From: Anaerolineae bacterium
GTDB taxonomy: Bacteria > Chloroflexota > Anaerolineae > Aggregatilineales > UBA2796
Direction: 5' to 3'
Assembly: GCA_019637615.1 (NCBI GenBank)
Contig: JAHBVJ010000032.1
Coordinates: forward strand, 32,723-96,722
Length of the DNA: 64,000 bases
Shown: positions 17,611 to 25,972 of the stretch, piece after piece
How positions within the stretch are numbered: position 1 is the stretch's first letter
Layout of the letters: every line of letters begins with the position of its first letter
Translations under genes and position numbers: made by a program
The notes under the pieces: generated by a model
The model's database searches: none
Told to the model about the DNA's origin: nothing
What the model saw: the letters and a program-made list of their open reading frames with translations, nothing else

Positions 17611-17832
17611 TATCGAGAACGCGGCCTTTACCGTAGAGTGCGATGAACCTAGCATTCTGGGCGGCATGTACCGCGTGATCATGCTGCGCAGCGTGAAAGC
17701 AACATACTGCGAGCCATCGTCAGATTAGGATGCTGGTAGCTTGGGCAAAGATTCTATGCTGTGTTGGAAAGTGATGCCGCGCTATGAGACCATAGCGCCC
17801 TGCACGATACGATATTAGAAGGAAATGAAATT
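17611..17832. other. Intergenic region without recognised features
   Basis: Short open frames occur on both strands, but none has a ribosome-binding site or family resemblance. I see no RNA gene or repeat here. Confidence 0.4.
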
Positions 17833-17854
17833 GGGCGGATGCTGACACCCGCCC
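17833..17854 (-). terminator. Possible terminator after phoU
   Basis: A short stem GGGCGG/CCGCCC lies about 45 bases past the stop of phoU on the minus strand, followed by AATTTCATTTCC. It is weak. Confidence 0.35.
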
Positions 17855-17897
17855 CGAATGGTTCAATGAAGTTAGTTTGCCCACGCGCAGACGTCGC

Positions 17898-18608
17898 TTA
17901 CGGCATCGGGTCGATACGGGCTTCGTGCAGGTTACCCGTGATCAGATACATGATGCGGTCACAGATGTTGCTGACGCGATCTGCGTAGCGCTCCAAGTTG
18001 TGCGAGCACCACATGAGCATGGTGGCGCATTCAACGGTGGCGGGATCGTTGGTCATGGTCGCGATCAATTCGTCATAGACGGCTTTGTGCAGCGCATCGA
18101 CCTGCTCATCGCGGTTGATCACGCCTTTAGCCAGCGCTACGTCTTGCGTGTCCAGCGCGGTCATGGCGTCACGCAGCATGGCGATGGAGAGTTCCGCCAT
18201 CTGGTCGAATTTGGCGCAGCTAATCGTGCAGGCGCTGTTCGCCATACGGATGACCAAGCGCGCGATGCCAGCCGCGTGATCGCCCATGCGCTCAAGGTTG
18301 GTGACGACGCTAACCATCGCCACGATGCGGCGCATATCGCGCGCCATCGGGGATTGCAGGGCTAACAGCGTATAGGCGTTTTCTTCGATCTCGTACCGGA
18401 GACGATTAATCCTGCTATCGTAGTCCGCCACGCGCTGCGCACGAGCGACATCGTAGACTTCCAGCGCCTTAATGGCTTCTGTTAACTGTGATTCGACCAT
18501 CTCCGCGAGGGTCAGAACGTCTTGCAGCAGTTCGTTAAGCTGCCGATCAAATGCTGAACGTGTTGTCAAGGCTACCACGACTTTCCCCAATTCTCCCCAA
18601 GGCAACAC
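17898..18608 (-). CDS. phoU: Phosphate-signalling protein PhoU
   Basis: PhoU links the Pst phosphate transporter to the PhoR kinase and represses the Pho regulon when phosphate is sufficient. The protein is about 226-236 residues and shows the duplicated three-helix repeat. Metal-binding motifs appear in both halves, as MVSVVTNLERMGDHA in the first and MLMWCSHNLERYADR in the second. Start choice is open: GTG 18608 or GTG 18578 (preceded by GGGGAAA). No pst genes are in the window, so the gene stands alone, but four Pho-box-like repeats lie directly upstream. Confidence 0.92.
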   Translation of the reverse strand: MLPWGELGKVVVALTTRSAFDRQLNELLQDVLTLAEMVESQLTEAIKALEVYDVARAQRVADYDSRINRLRYEIEENAYTLLALQSPMARDMRRIVAMVSVVTNLERMGDHAAGIARLVIRMANSACTISCAKFDQMAELSIAMLRDAMTALDTQDVALAKGVINRDEQVDALHKAVYDELIATMTNDPATVECATMLMWCSHNLERYADRVSNICDRIMYLITGNLHEARIDPMP

Positions 18609-18617
18609 CGCCGGGAT

Positions 18618-18656
18618 TTATCATTGATTTAAAGACATTTTAACATTGTCTTAAAG
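18618..18656. promoter_or_regulatory. Pho-box array (four 6-mers at 11-bp period) upstream of phoU
   Basis: On the plus strand TTATCA (18618), TTAAAG (18629), TTAACA (18640) and TTAAAG (18651) are spaced exactly 11 bases apart. This is the architecture of PhoP/PhoB binding sites, in which TTAACA-like hexamers repeat every helical turn. It begins ten bases upstream of the longest possible phoU start, so it overlaps the probable promoter. Confidence 0.7.
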
Positions 18657-18753
18657 ATTAGGGAAGAATCAATCGTATATCTTTGTTGTTAAAAAGTGGT
18701 GATATTAGGGCGGGTACGTCGCATGGATACGACATCTATGAAGGTTGTAAGGC

Positions 18754-18793
18754 CGTGAGAAAAGACGCAGCCCGCCGATGGATAGGCGGGCTG
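18754..18793 (-). terminator. Terminator after the nucleoside hydrolase gene
   Basis: CAGCCCGCC at 18768-18776 pairs perfectly with GGCGGGCTG at 18785-18793 around an eight-base loop. On the minus strand it is followed by CGTCTTTTCTC. It lies 46 bases past the stop of the gene ending at 18839. Confidence 0.7.
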
Positions 18794-18838
18794 ACGATAT
18801 AAGTCTTTACACGGCGTTGAGGTGATGTTAAGACGAAG

Positions 18839-19780
18839 TTAGCTACGGATGCGGCTCAATTCGAGGTTGACGACACCTTCGGCATCGACGCCGACGCAAA
18901 TGTTAACACGCGGACGGTTTTCCCAATCGGGACGCAAGCGCTTATTCATATCAGGCCACGTCTTGCCGCGACTGATGCCGTGCGTGGTATCGACCCGCAG
19001 CGGATAGGACGCGATGGTGAACAGCGACGGGTTGACCAGATAGGCGATTGTTTCTGGGTCGTGGACGAAGATGCCATCGAGATCGTATTTCTGGTAGAAC
19101 TTGTGATAGAAAGGCACGATCTTGGCGATGTGCTGCGCCATCGGGTTGTTGATCTTGCCGTATTCCGCCAGATGATCGGGCGTCATGACGGTTTTCTGCG
19201 TGACATCCAGGCCGACCATCGTGAGAGGCCAGCCCGCGCCAAAGACCACATCGGCGGCTTCGGGATCGTTGTGGATATTGGCTTCGGCGGCAGGCGTGGC
19301 GTTGCCTTCCCCAAGCGCATTGCCGCCCATCAGGACGACTTCGCGCACATTTTCCACGATACGTGGCTCGATGCGCAGCGCTAGGGCGATGTTGGTCAGC
19401 GGGCCGATGGGCACCAGCGTGATCTCGCCGGGGTGCGCCATGATCTGCTCGACGATGAATTCCGCCGCGCTCTTGGCGTAAGGCTGCGTGGTGGGCAGCG
19501 GCAGATGAATGTTGCCCTGACCATCGTCGCCGTGAACGTAGGGAACTGGCCCCGCGAATGGCCCCGTCAGCGGATGGTCGGCACCCTTGGCGACGGGAAT
19601 ATCGGGACGGTTGGCGATTTCCAAGAGGCGCAGCGCGTTGGTGGTGGCGAGGTTGGTGTGGACGTTGCCGAAAATGGTGGTCAGCCCGACGACATCGAGT
19701 TCGGGCGACTTGAGCGCGAAGAAGATCGCCATCGTATCGTCTACGCCGGGATCGGTATCAATGATTATTTTGCGCGGCAT
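18839..19780 (-). CDS. Inosine-uridine preferring nucleoside hydrolase
   Basis: This 313-residue enzyme hydrolyses the N-glycosidic bond of nucleosides in purine or pyrimidine salvage. It starts MPRKIIIDTDPGVDDTMAI, which contains the DTDPGxDD calcium-binding motif that defines the family. Later motifs LVPIGPLTNIALAL, MGGNALGEGN and the catalytic-histidine segment FVHDPETIAYLV are present. The ATG at 19780 is chosen because the motif begins there; an in-frame extension to 19918 overlaps the promoter of the divergent thioesterase gene. Confidence 0.93.
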   Translation of the reverse strand: MPRKIIIDTDPGVDDTMAIFFALKSPELDVVGLTTIFGNVHTNLATTNALRLLEIANRPDIPVAKGADHPLTGPFAGPVPYVHGDDGQGNIHLPLPTTQPYAKSAAEFIVEQIMAHPGEITLVPIGPLTNIALALRIEPRIVENVREVVLMGGNALGEGNATPAAEANIHNDPEAADVVFGAGWPLTMVGLDVTQKTVMTPDHLAEYGKINNPMAQHIAKIVPFYHKFYQKYDLDGIFVHDPETIAYLVNPSLFTIASYPLRVDTTHGISRGKTWPDMNKRLRPDWENRPRVNICVGVDAEGVVNLELSRIRS

Positions 19781-19894
19781 GAATCTAATAATCCTTATGA
19801 TGGTTGAAGGCTTGTGTGAGAAAGTCTGCCTATTGTGCAGCAAAGTTGGGCGAAAAACCAACATCAGACCACTCGATCTCACAAAAGATGCGGG

Positions 19895-19900
19895 TATAAT
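19895..19900 (+). promoter_or_regulatory. Candidate -10 box for the thioesterase gene
   Basis: TATAAT at 19895-19900 lies 33 bases before the ATG at 19933. No convincing -35 is seen at the right distance. Confidence 0.4.
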
Positions 19901-19932
19901 GCTCACGGCAGTAATCAAATAGAGGTTTGATA

Positions 19933-20358
19933 ATGACGGACACAGCCTTACGCCCTTTTGAGATCGCGCTGCCGATCCCGGTACGCACGTATGACATCGA
20001 CTTCGCGGGGATCGTCAGCAATATCGTGTACATCCGCTGGCTGGAAGATTTGCGTTTGGCGATGCTGGACGCGTATTTTCCGCTGCAAACGCAAGTTACC
20101 GACGGCATCGGGCCAGTCTTGGTCTCTACGCAGATCGAGTATAAGCGCCCGATCCGGCTGTTCGACAAGGTGATCGGGCGGATGTGGGTGAGCGAACTGG
20201 GCACGACGCGCTGCAACTTGCAAGCGGAATTCGCCGCCAACGACGTGATTACGACCACAGCGGCGCAAGTGACGGTGTTCATCAACACGCACACAATGCG
20301 TCCCGTGCCGATCCCCGCGCATCTACGCGAACAGTATCAGCGGATGAGCGGAGAATGA
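19933..20358 (+). CDS. Acyl-CoA thioesterase (hotdog fold, 4HBT family)
   Basis: This 141-residue single hotdog domain belongs to the 4-hydroxybenzoyl-CoA thioesterase family. Its N-terminal motif VRTYDIDFAGIVSNIVYIRWLEDLR matches the family's V-R-Y-x-D-x-D-x-x-G-x-x-x-N-x-x-Y-x-x-W-x-E pattern in spacing, including the catalytic aspartate. It would hydrolyse an acyl-CoA, with substrate unknown. The ATG at 19933 follows TAGAGGTTT; the TTG two codons upstream is less likely. Confidence 0.87.
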   Translation: MTDTALRPFEIALPIPVRTYDIDFAGIVSNIVYIRWLEDLRLAMLDAYFPLQTQVTDGIGPVLVSTQIEYKRPIRLFDKVIGRMWVSELGTTRCNLQAEFAANDVITTTAAQVTVFINTHTMRPVPIPAHLREQYQRMSGE

Positions 20359-20365
20359 CTGTCCG

Positions 20366-20767
20366 TTAGAGGTTAATGTTAATATCATCTGGCAAGGTCA
20401 GAAATCCTCTGAAGCTAGACGGAAATGGAATATCGCCTAGTGTGTATTGCGCGTCTATTCTCGCAAAGAGGTAGTAGATAAATTGGACTTTTAAGCGAGA
20501 AGTGTATTCGCTGGTTTGTTGGTGGGCAACGAGCAGTGAGGTTGGGTTCGTAGCATACCTGAATCTTATCGTTACCCCCGTTTGATCAATATGCAGCGAG
20601 ATCAATTGCTCCAAAAGTACAGAGGCGATTTTGCTTGTCACGGGTTCCAGAATTATTTGCAACACACGCAGCGTATCGTTAACGTCGAGCGGCTTTTCAA
20701 AGCCGACTTGTACAAGGATGTCAAAAGACTCTTCGGTATCCGAGTCGATGAATTCGAAGGTTGACAA
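20366..20767 (-). CDS. Hypothetical protein, 133 residues
   Basis: I recognise no family. The protein starts at TTG 20767 with GGGGAGGAA upstream. It is mixed alpha/beta with no signal peptide or membrane helix, an acidic N-terminus (SDTEESFD) and few charged clusters. Its base composition is more A+T-rich than its neighbours, which may indicate transfer. It lies convergent to the thioesterase gene, with seven bases between the stops. Confidence 0.55.
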   Translation of the reverse strand: MSTFEFIDSDTEESFDILVQVGFEKPLDVNDTLRVLQIILEPVTSKIASVLLEQLISLHIDQTGVTIRFRYATNPTSLLVAHQQTSEYTSRLKVQFIYYLFARIDAQYTLGDIPFPSSFRGFLTLPDDININL

Positions 20768-20887
20768 GCGTTCCTCCCCGCGATCACAATTGCTAGTCAG
20801 TTCATCGCGTCTGGATGCGTGAATAACAGTCTATAACAATAGTATGCCGTCTGCGTGCCGAGTAGCCACCGACACGGCTAGTTGCAC

Positions 20888-20893
20888 TATAAT
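20888..20893 (+). promoter_or_regulatory. Candidate -10 box for the HD-domain gene
   Basis: TATAAT lies 60 bases upstream of the GTG start at 20953, without a clear -35. Confidence 0.35.
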
Positions 20894-20952
20894 TGGGAAC
20901 GTGTATATAACCTCGTCAATGCTCCAATCGCACAGGGTGAAGGTAGGCAGGA

Positions 20953-21687
20953 GTGATAGCTTCGAGCATGTTGGTGCAGTCCGAAGTCAAGCAGATCATC
21001 ACGGCCTTGGCAGCAGGTGCCGATCAGCGTCTATTCTCCGCCGCCGATTGGGATTCGCGCCTCAGCGGCGTCCCCGGTTCCCGCGTGTTTATGCGCCAAC
21101 TACGCCAAGAATGGCAGCCCATCGCCCCGCCCGATGATTTTTGCCGCAAGATGGTAGACGTGGTGCGCGAACATCTGCATAAGCACAACGGCGCGGCGCA
21201 TATCTGGGCGCACACGCTGCGCGTGACGGGCAACGCGCTCCAGATGGCGTCGGAAGCCGACGTTGAGCCGCAGTTCGCGTTTTTGCTTGGCCTGTTCCAC
21301 GACGTGGGCAAGCTGGACGAAGGCATCGAAGGCGAGACGCACGAGGAAATCGGGGCGCGGATCGCGACGGAAGTCTTGAGCGCTACCTACTCGAAGTCGA
21401 TGGTCAAGCTAACGGCGGCGGTGATCAGCAAACAAGCCAGCGCGGTGAATCCATTCACACGACTGCTGCATGATGCCGACAAACTCGACAAGATCGGCGC
21501 GACGGGCATCGCGCGGCGGCTGTCTACGGAATATGGATCGCGACATGTGAGTACGGCGCTGCGCCGTGTTCGCGCAGAGCTAGAAAACTTCCGCCCGATG
21601 AACTACACCTTCTCCAAGGAAATGGCGGAGCAGAAGAAGGATTTCACCTACACCTTCCTGAATGCCGTCTCCCAATGGATCGAATAG
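20953..21687 (+). CDS. HD-domain phosphohydrolase
   Basis: This 244-residue soluble protein has an HD metal-binding domain in the middle. The first histidine is in AAHIWAHTLRV, the HD pair in LGLFHDVGKLDEG, a further histidine in ETHEEIGARIA and the closing aspartate in LLHDADKLDKIG. That is the order expected of nucleotide-acting HD hydrolases and of GTP- or nucleoside-directed enzymes. The substrate is unknown. The start is either GTG 20953, preceded by AGGTAGGCAGGA, or ATG 20968. The next gene starts 61 bases downstream. Confidence 0.85.
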   Translation: MIASSMLVQSEVKQIITALAAGADQRLFSAADWDSRLSGVPGSRVFMRQLRQEWQPIAPPDDFCRKMVDVVREHLHKHNGAAHIWAHTLRVTGNALQMASEADVEPQFAFLLGLFHDVGKLDEGIEGETHEEIGARIATEVLSATYSKSMVKLTAAVISKQASAVNPFTRLLHDADKLDKIGATGIARRLSTEYGSRHVSTALRRVRAELENFRPMNYTFSKEMAEQKKDFTYTFLNAVSQWIE

Positions 21688-21748
21688 CGCTGGATTCTGC
21701 GCTACACTCATCTGCTTAACGCAAATCAGTACAAGTACACAATCGCCC

Positions 21749-22561
21749 ATGACGGATGATCCACATCTGGTCGCTAATCTTGAGCGCTATCGGGGCTTCG
21801 CGGCGATCTATGACAAGTATCGTCCGTTGCCGCCACCTGCGTTGGTCGGCTTGATCAGCCAGCTCGCGGGACGCACGCATTTCGACTGCGTGGTCGATCT
21901 CGCCAGCGGATCGGGCATCTCGACGCGGCTGTGGGCTGACCACGCCGACAACGTGATCGGGATCGAGCCGAACGAGGACATGCGTGAGTATGCTGCCGCG
22001 CAATCGGCGCAACAGCCGCACCTTCGCTATCAAGGCGGGCTGGCGCGGCAAACCGGACTACCCGATCAGTGCGCGGACGTGGTGAGCATCGGCAACGCGC
22101 TGCACTGGATGGAACCAGTAACGTTCATGGCGGAAGTGGCACGGTTGCTGCGTCCGAATGGAGTGTTTTGTGCGTTTCAAGCCAACTTCCCGCCAACGCT
22201 GAATTGGCAAGCCGAATTGACCGATCAGTCCTTCATGAACAAGGCGGGCACGATGGCGGAAGCGCGCGGGTTGGTGGAACACGTCCGAAAATGGCGGTAT
22301 GATGAACATGTCCGGCAGATGAATGAAAGTGGCAGATTCCGGTACGTCAAGGAATTGTCGCTGCACAGCACGGAACAGGGGAACGCCGAGCGCTTTGTGG
22401 GCTTGATGCTCAGTCAAGGCTTGATCCATACGCTGTTCAAGGCGGGCGTGACGGAAGCGGAGATCGGAATCCCGCACTATCGGGAGACGATCCAGCGGCT
22501 GTTGGGCGATGAACCGCAGACGTGGTATTTTTCATTTCGGATTTTGATAGGCATTCCATGA
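21749..22561 (+). CDS. SAM-dependent methyltransferase (class I)
   Basis: This 270-residue protein has a Rossmann-type methyltransferase core. Motif I is DLASGSGISTRLWADHAD, the acidic end of strand 2 is in GIEPNEDMREYAA, and a later strand is ADVVSIGNALHWM. It resembles the type-11 methyltransferases that include tRNA, small-molecule and ubiquinone enzymes, and the substrate is not assignable. The start at ATG 21749 is preferred over an in-frame extension that reaches back into the HD gene. Its stop overlaps the trpF start as ATGA. Confidence 0.87.
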   Translation: MTDDPHLVANLERYRGFAAIYDKYRPLPPPALVGLISQLAGRTHFDCVVDLASGSGISTRLWADHADNVIGIEPNEDMREYAAAQSAQQPHLRYQGGLARQTGLPDQCADVVSIGNALHWMEPVTFMAEVARLLRPNGVFCAFQANFPPTLNWQAELTDQSFMNKAGTMAEARGLVEHVRKWRYDEHVRQMNESGRFRYVKELSLHSTEQGNAERFVGLMLSQGLIHTLFKAGVTEAEIGIPHYRETIQRLLGDEPQTWYFSFRILIGIP

Positions 22562-23247
22562 CACAAGTTAAAATTTGCGGGTTGACGAACATCGAGGATG
22601 TGCAGGTCGCGGTCGATGAGGGCGTCGAGTTCCTCGGCTTTATTCTGTACGAAAAGAGTCCGCGCTACGTGACGACGGCACGCGTGGCGAGGATCATGTC
22701 GTTTTTGCGTGGCTATGACGTACCGCGCATTCCGGTGTGCATCGGCGTGTTCGTGAATCCGAGCGTTGATGAGGTCGAGCAGGCCTTGGCGCATACCGGC
22801 TTGCAAGCCGCGCAAGTCCACAAAGCCACGCCGGATGTGATCCGCGAGATGCGGACGCGCACGCTCGGATCGTTGTATCCGGCAGTGCAGCCGCGCACCG
22901 CCAGCGAGATCGTGCCGTACACGGCGCTGGACGACGAAGCGGGCGTGTATCCGACGGCGTTTTATCTGCCGCAACTGATGGTAGACGCCTATCATCCAGA
23001 CTTAGCGGGCGGGACGGGCAAGCAAGCCGATCTCGAACTCGCCGCTGAGATTGCCGCCAGTGTGCCGCGTTTGATGCTGGCGGGCGGCCTGACGGCGGAC
23101 AACGTCGCTACCACGATTCGAGCTGCGCAGCCGTGGGCGGTCGACGTTTCCAGCGGGGTAGAGGCCAGCCCCGGCAAAAAAGATCACGAGAAAGTACGGG
23201 CGTTTATCCGCGCCGTTAGAGCTGTTGATAAGGAAATCGCATTATGA
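22558..23247 (+). CDS. trpF: Phosphoribosylanthranilate isomerase
   Basis: TrpF converts N-(5-phosphoribosyl)anthranilate to CdRP, the third step of tryptophan synthesis. The protein is about 229 residues and starts MTQVKICGLTN, with the catalytic cysteine in KICG. The barrel closes with LMLAGGLTADNV and AVDVSSGVE, which bind phosphate and carry the catalytic aspartate. ATGA overlaps join it to the methyltransferase before it and to trpB after it. No trpC, trpA, trpD or trpE is in the window. Confidence 0.95.
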   Translation: MTQVKICGLTNIEDVQVAVDEGVEFLGFILYEKSPRYVTTARVARIMSFLRGYDVPRIPVCIGVFVNPSVDEVEQALAHTGLQAAQVHKATPDVIREMRTRTLGSLYPAVQPRTASEIVPYTALDDEAGVYPTAFYLPQLMVDAYHPDLAGGTGKQADLELAAEIAASVPRLMLAGGLTADNVATTIRAAQPWAVDVSSGVEASPGKKDHEKVRAFIRAVRAVDKEIAL

Positions 23248-24482
23248 CTCTCGCGAATACAAAAACTACGATTGATGAGCACTTACCGGATGAACGTGGC
23301 TACTTTGGCAAGTACGGCGGACGTTTCGTGCCGGAAACGCTGGTGCCCGCGCTGGACGACCTGACCGAGGCGTTCAACGAACTCAAGGATACGCCCAGCT
23401 TCCAAGCCGAGTTTCAACATTTGCTGAAGACGTTCGTCGGGCGTGCCACGCCGATCACGTTCGCGGAGCACTTATCGGAGCATCTCGGCGGCGCGAAGTT
23501 GTATTTGAAGCGCGAAGACCTCGCCCACAGCGGTGCGCATAAGATCAATAACGCGCTCGGTCAGGCGCTGCTCGCCAAGCGGATGGGCAAGAAGCGCATC
23601 ATCGCGGAGACGGGCGCGGGGCAGCACGGTGTAGCGACGGCGACGGTATGCGCGATGCTCGGCCTTGAATGTCACGTCTACATGGGATCGGTGGATATGG
23701 CGCGCCAGCAGCCGAACGTGCTGCGGATGCGCTTGCTCGGCGCGGAAGTGATCCCCGTCACCAGCGGCACACAAACGCTCAAGGACTCGGTCAATGAGGC
23801 GATCCGCGATTGGGTGACCAACGTGGGCGACACCTTCTACATCATCGGTTCGGCGCTCGGCCCGCATCCGTACCCGCTGATGGTGCGCGATTTCCAGTCG
23901 GTGATCGGGCGCGAGGCACGCCAGCAGATGCTCGATCAGGTGGGGCGCTTGCCCGATGTCGTGGTAGCCTGCGTGGGCGGCGGCAGCAACGCGATCGGGA
24001 TTTTCCACGGCTTCCGCGATGATCCAGAAGTGCGTTTGATCGGCGTGGAAGCGGGCGGCTACGGGATCGAGAGCGGTAAGCACGCGGCGCGCTTCTCCGA
24101 TCCGAAGATGGGACGCTTGGGCATTTTGCAGGGCACCAAGTCGTATGTGCTGCAAACCGACGACGGGCAGATTTCCGACACGCACAGCATTTCGGCGGGC
24201 TTGGATTACGCTTCCGTCGGGCCGGAGCACAGCTTCCTGCGCGAGATCGGGCGGGCGGAATATACGTCCGCGACGGATGATCAGGCCTTGGAAGGCTTCC
24301 AATTGCTATGCCGCTATGAGGGCATCATCCCCGCGCTGGAGTCGTCGCACGCAGTGTATGAAGCCACGCGACTCGCGCCGACGCTGCCGAAGGATCAGAT
24401 CGTGCTGATCAACCTGTCGGGGCGCGGCGATAAGGACTTGGAAACGGTGACGAAGGCGTTGACGGAGCGCGGGTTGTTGTAG
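23244..24482 (+). CDS. trpB: Tryptophan synthase beta subunit
   Basis: TrpB condenses indole with serine in the last step of tryptophan synthesis and is PLP-dependent. The protein is 412 residues, the usual TrpB1 length. Visible motifs are GYFGKYGGRFVPETL at the start, the PLP lysine in GAHKINNALGQ, the catalytic Glu in AETGAGQHGVA and the phosphate-binding loop CVGGGSNAIG. It is coupled to trpF by a four-base overlap. The alpha subunit is not in the following sequence, where a foreign-looking island begins. Confidence 0.96.
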   Translation: MTLANTKTTIDEHLPDERGYFGKYGGRFVPETLVPALDDLTEAFNELKDTPSFQAEFQHLLKTFVGRATPITFAEHLSEHLGGAKLYLKREDLAHSGAHKINNALGQALLAKRMGKKRIIAETGAGQHGVATATVCAMLGLECHVYMGSVDMARQQPNVLRMRLLGAEVIPVTSGTQTLKDSVNEAIRDWVTNVGDTFYIIGSALGPHPYPLMVRDFQSVIGREARQQMLDQVGRLPDVVVACVGGGSNAIGIFHGFRDDPEVRLIGVEAGGYGIESGKHAARFSDPKMGRLGILQGTKSYVLQTDDGQISDTHSISAGLDYASVGPEHSFLREIGRAEYTSATDDQALEGFQLLCRYEGIIPALESSHAVYEATRLAPTLPKDQIVLINLSGRGDKDLETVTKALTERGLL

Positions 24483-24498
24483 GGGGCAAATTGATAGT

Positions 24499-24538
24499 TT
24501 GTCGTGTGGTTGCGGAATTTTCTTTTACTACACGACAA
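24499..24538. terminator. Hairpin between convergent trpB and Argonaute genes
   Basis: TTGTCGTGTGGT and ACTACACGACAA pair over 12 bases with one G-T pair around a 16-base A+T-rich loop. It lies between the ends of two convergent genes and could stop transcription in both directions. It also marks the left edge of the A+T-rich island. Confidence 0.5.
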
Positions 24539-24547
24539 TTCATTTGA

Positions 24548-25360
24548 TTACATATAGAAACTATATCTCGGCTGAATAGTTTCGTTTGAATCCAAGTGCT
24601 TTAGCACCAACCCCACCTTGCGTGCAGCCGCTAAAGTTATCGGTTCACTTCCATCGAACTGGGATTTATTCCAGTTCATTTTTGAAAGTCCAAGAATCTC
24701 TTGTGCTAGAAACTTAGGTGTTTGGTCGATACCGTAGCAACGCATTTCTAATGGTTCAGGAATATAGTTACCGGGATATGTTTCAAAAAAGTCTACACTT
24801 CCTCTTGTATATAATATTTGTTTCATAGTATCCAATGTAACGAAAGTGCCACGTAACGGTGGATACTGGGCATTCCTGAAAACACGAACACCCGTGCTCC
24901 CTAAAGTAAGGAGATCAGATGTACTCACTTTTTGTACTTCGAGCGCCCTATAAAATCCTTCTAGTTCATCCTTATTATAATTAGAGCTTTTGTGAATTAC
25001 TACCCTTGCAGGAAGATTAGAATGTTCTTTGCGGTACGCTTCTAGTGCTTTATAAAGTAAATCATAGGCTACCGGTTCTGTGAGATGTGGCTGTCTATCT
25101 TCTTTGGAAATCTTTGCCGCCCCTCCGCGTACTATGATTCCATCACCACGCTCATTGAACACTTGCGCAATACTAGTCTCCAATCTTTCACCATCAGTAG
25201 TTTTATAGAAACTGATGCCAACATAACAAGCTGTAAAATGAGATGACACTCGTATCAACCGCCAAGGAGTACCTTTTGCTTTATAGTATTGGGCAGTATA
25301 AAAATTCCATGCTTTTGTTGCATCATCTTGAGTTTTTCTCGGTTTTGTGGGTTTGCGCTT
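24548..25360 (-). pseudogene. Short prokaryotic Argonaute, PIWI half (after in-frame stop)
   Basis: This is the C-terminal half of a short Argonaute, in the same frame as the 25361-25963 segment and separated from it only by one TAA codon. Beyond that stop the frame stays open without any break. It first reads a basic linker and then WNFYTAQYYKAKGTPWRL, a sequence typical of the MID-PIWI junction. The PIWI domain follows, with YVGISFYKTTDGER, GIIVRGGAA and RVVIHKSS. Positions that carry the DEDX catalytic acids in active Argonautes are not acidic here (for example Ser in GISFY), as in known short, catalytically inactive forms that act as guide-directed sensors. The protein ends in a hydrophobic C-terminus. 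Internal starts from about 25258 would give only 236 residues. Confidence 0.85.
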
Positions 25361-25963
25361 TTACTGTCTTCGTTTCGATGTATCGTATGTACTTGGCAAT
25401 ATAAGTTGGGTGTGCATTAAAAAGCGCATGGCACGCGCTTTCAGATAATCGCGGAAATCTTTGTGTGTTGATTTGTTAGATTCTGCATCACGATTTTCAA
25501 GATAATCTACCAAAATATCCGGAATAGCACATACAGCAATATCTACTGCTGATGATTGGGTTAAATACTCTATTTCCTCAAGAAACAAGGCCGCAGTTTG
25601 TGTGACAATATCTTCTTGCTTTTCTAATTTCAGGATTTTTTCAAATTCGGAAAGCTTAATTGGTCGATGCGCTGTTGATGTTAATGGGGCAGGAAGATTC
25701 GTGTTCTCCCCAAAACCGGGAAACTCAGGGAATAAAGTATATTTGTTGCTTTCTTTTGCCGGAATACCTTGACTGCATTTTTCCACCCAAGTGGAGACGC
25801 CTTCAATTGTTTCGTTAGTACCAATTAGCCCTAATTTTATAGCTTTGGGAGCACGAATATCTTTATAGTCAAACGGCTTGTAGTTCATCAAGCCAAATCT
25901 TATGTCAATGTGTTTACCAGTACCAAATTCAAGTTCTGGTTCTGCTAAATGCTCAATTTTCAT
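25361..25963 (-). pseudogene. Short prokaryotic Argonaute, MID half (truncated by TAA)
   Basis: This is the N-terminal 200 residues of a short Argonaute of about 470 residues if the TAA at 25361-25363 were a sense codon. It starts with LAEPELEFGTGKHIDIRFGL, the opening strand typical of short Argonautes, continues with IKLGLIGTNETIEG, and then the MID region with VDIAVCAIPDILVDYL, where the guide 5' end is held. The gene begins nine bases after the stop of the protease-APAZ gene, with GGAGTAAA as ribosome-binding site, so the two form an operon. The stop interrupts a basic linker between MID and PIWI. It may be a true nonsense mutation, an assembly error or, less likely, a readthrough site. 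Confidence 0.83.
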
Positions 25964-25972
25964 TGGAATATT

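Noticed and set aside
24548..25258. The PIWI segment as an independent PIWI-only protein
   Set aside because: The frame continues upstream through conserved WNFYTAQYYKAKGTPWRL to the MID part, so it is a broken short Argonaute and not a separate gene.
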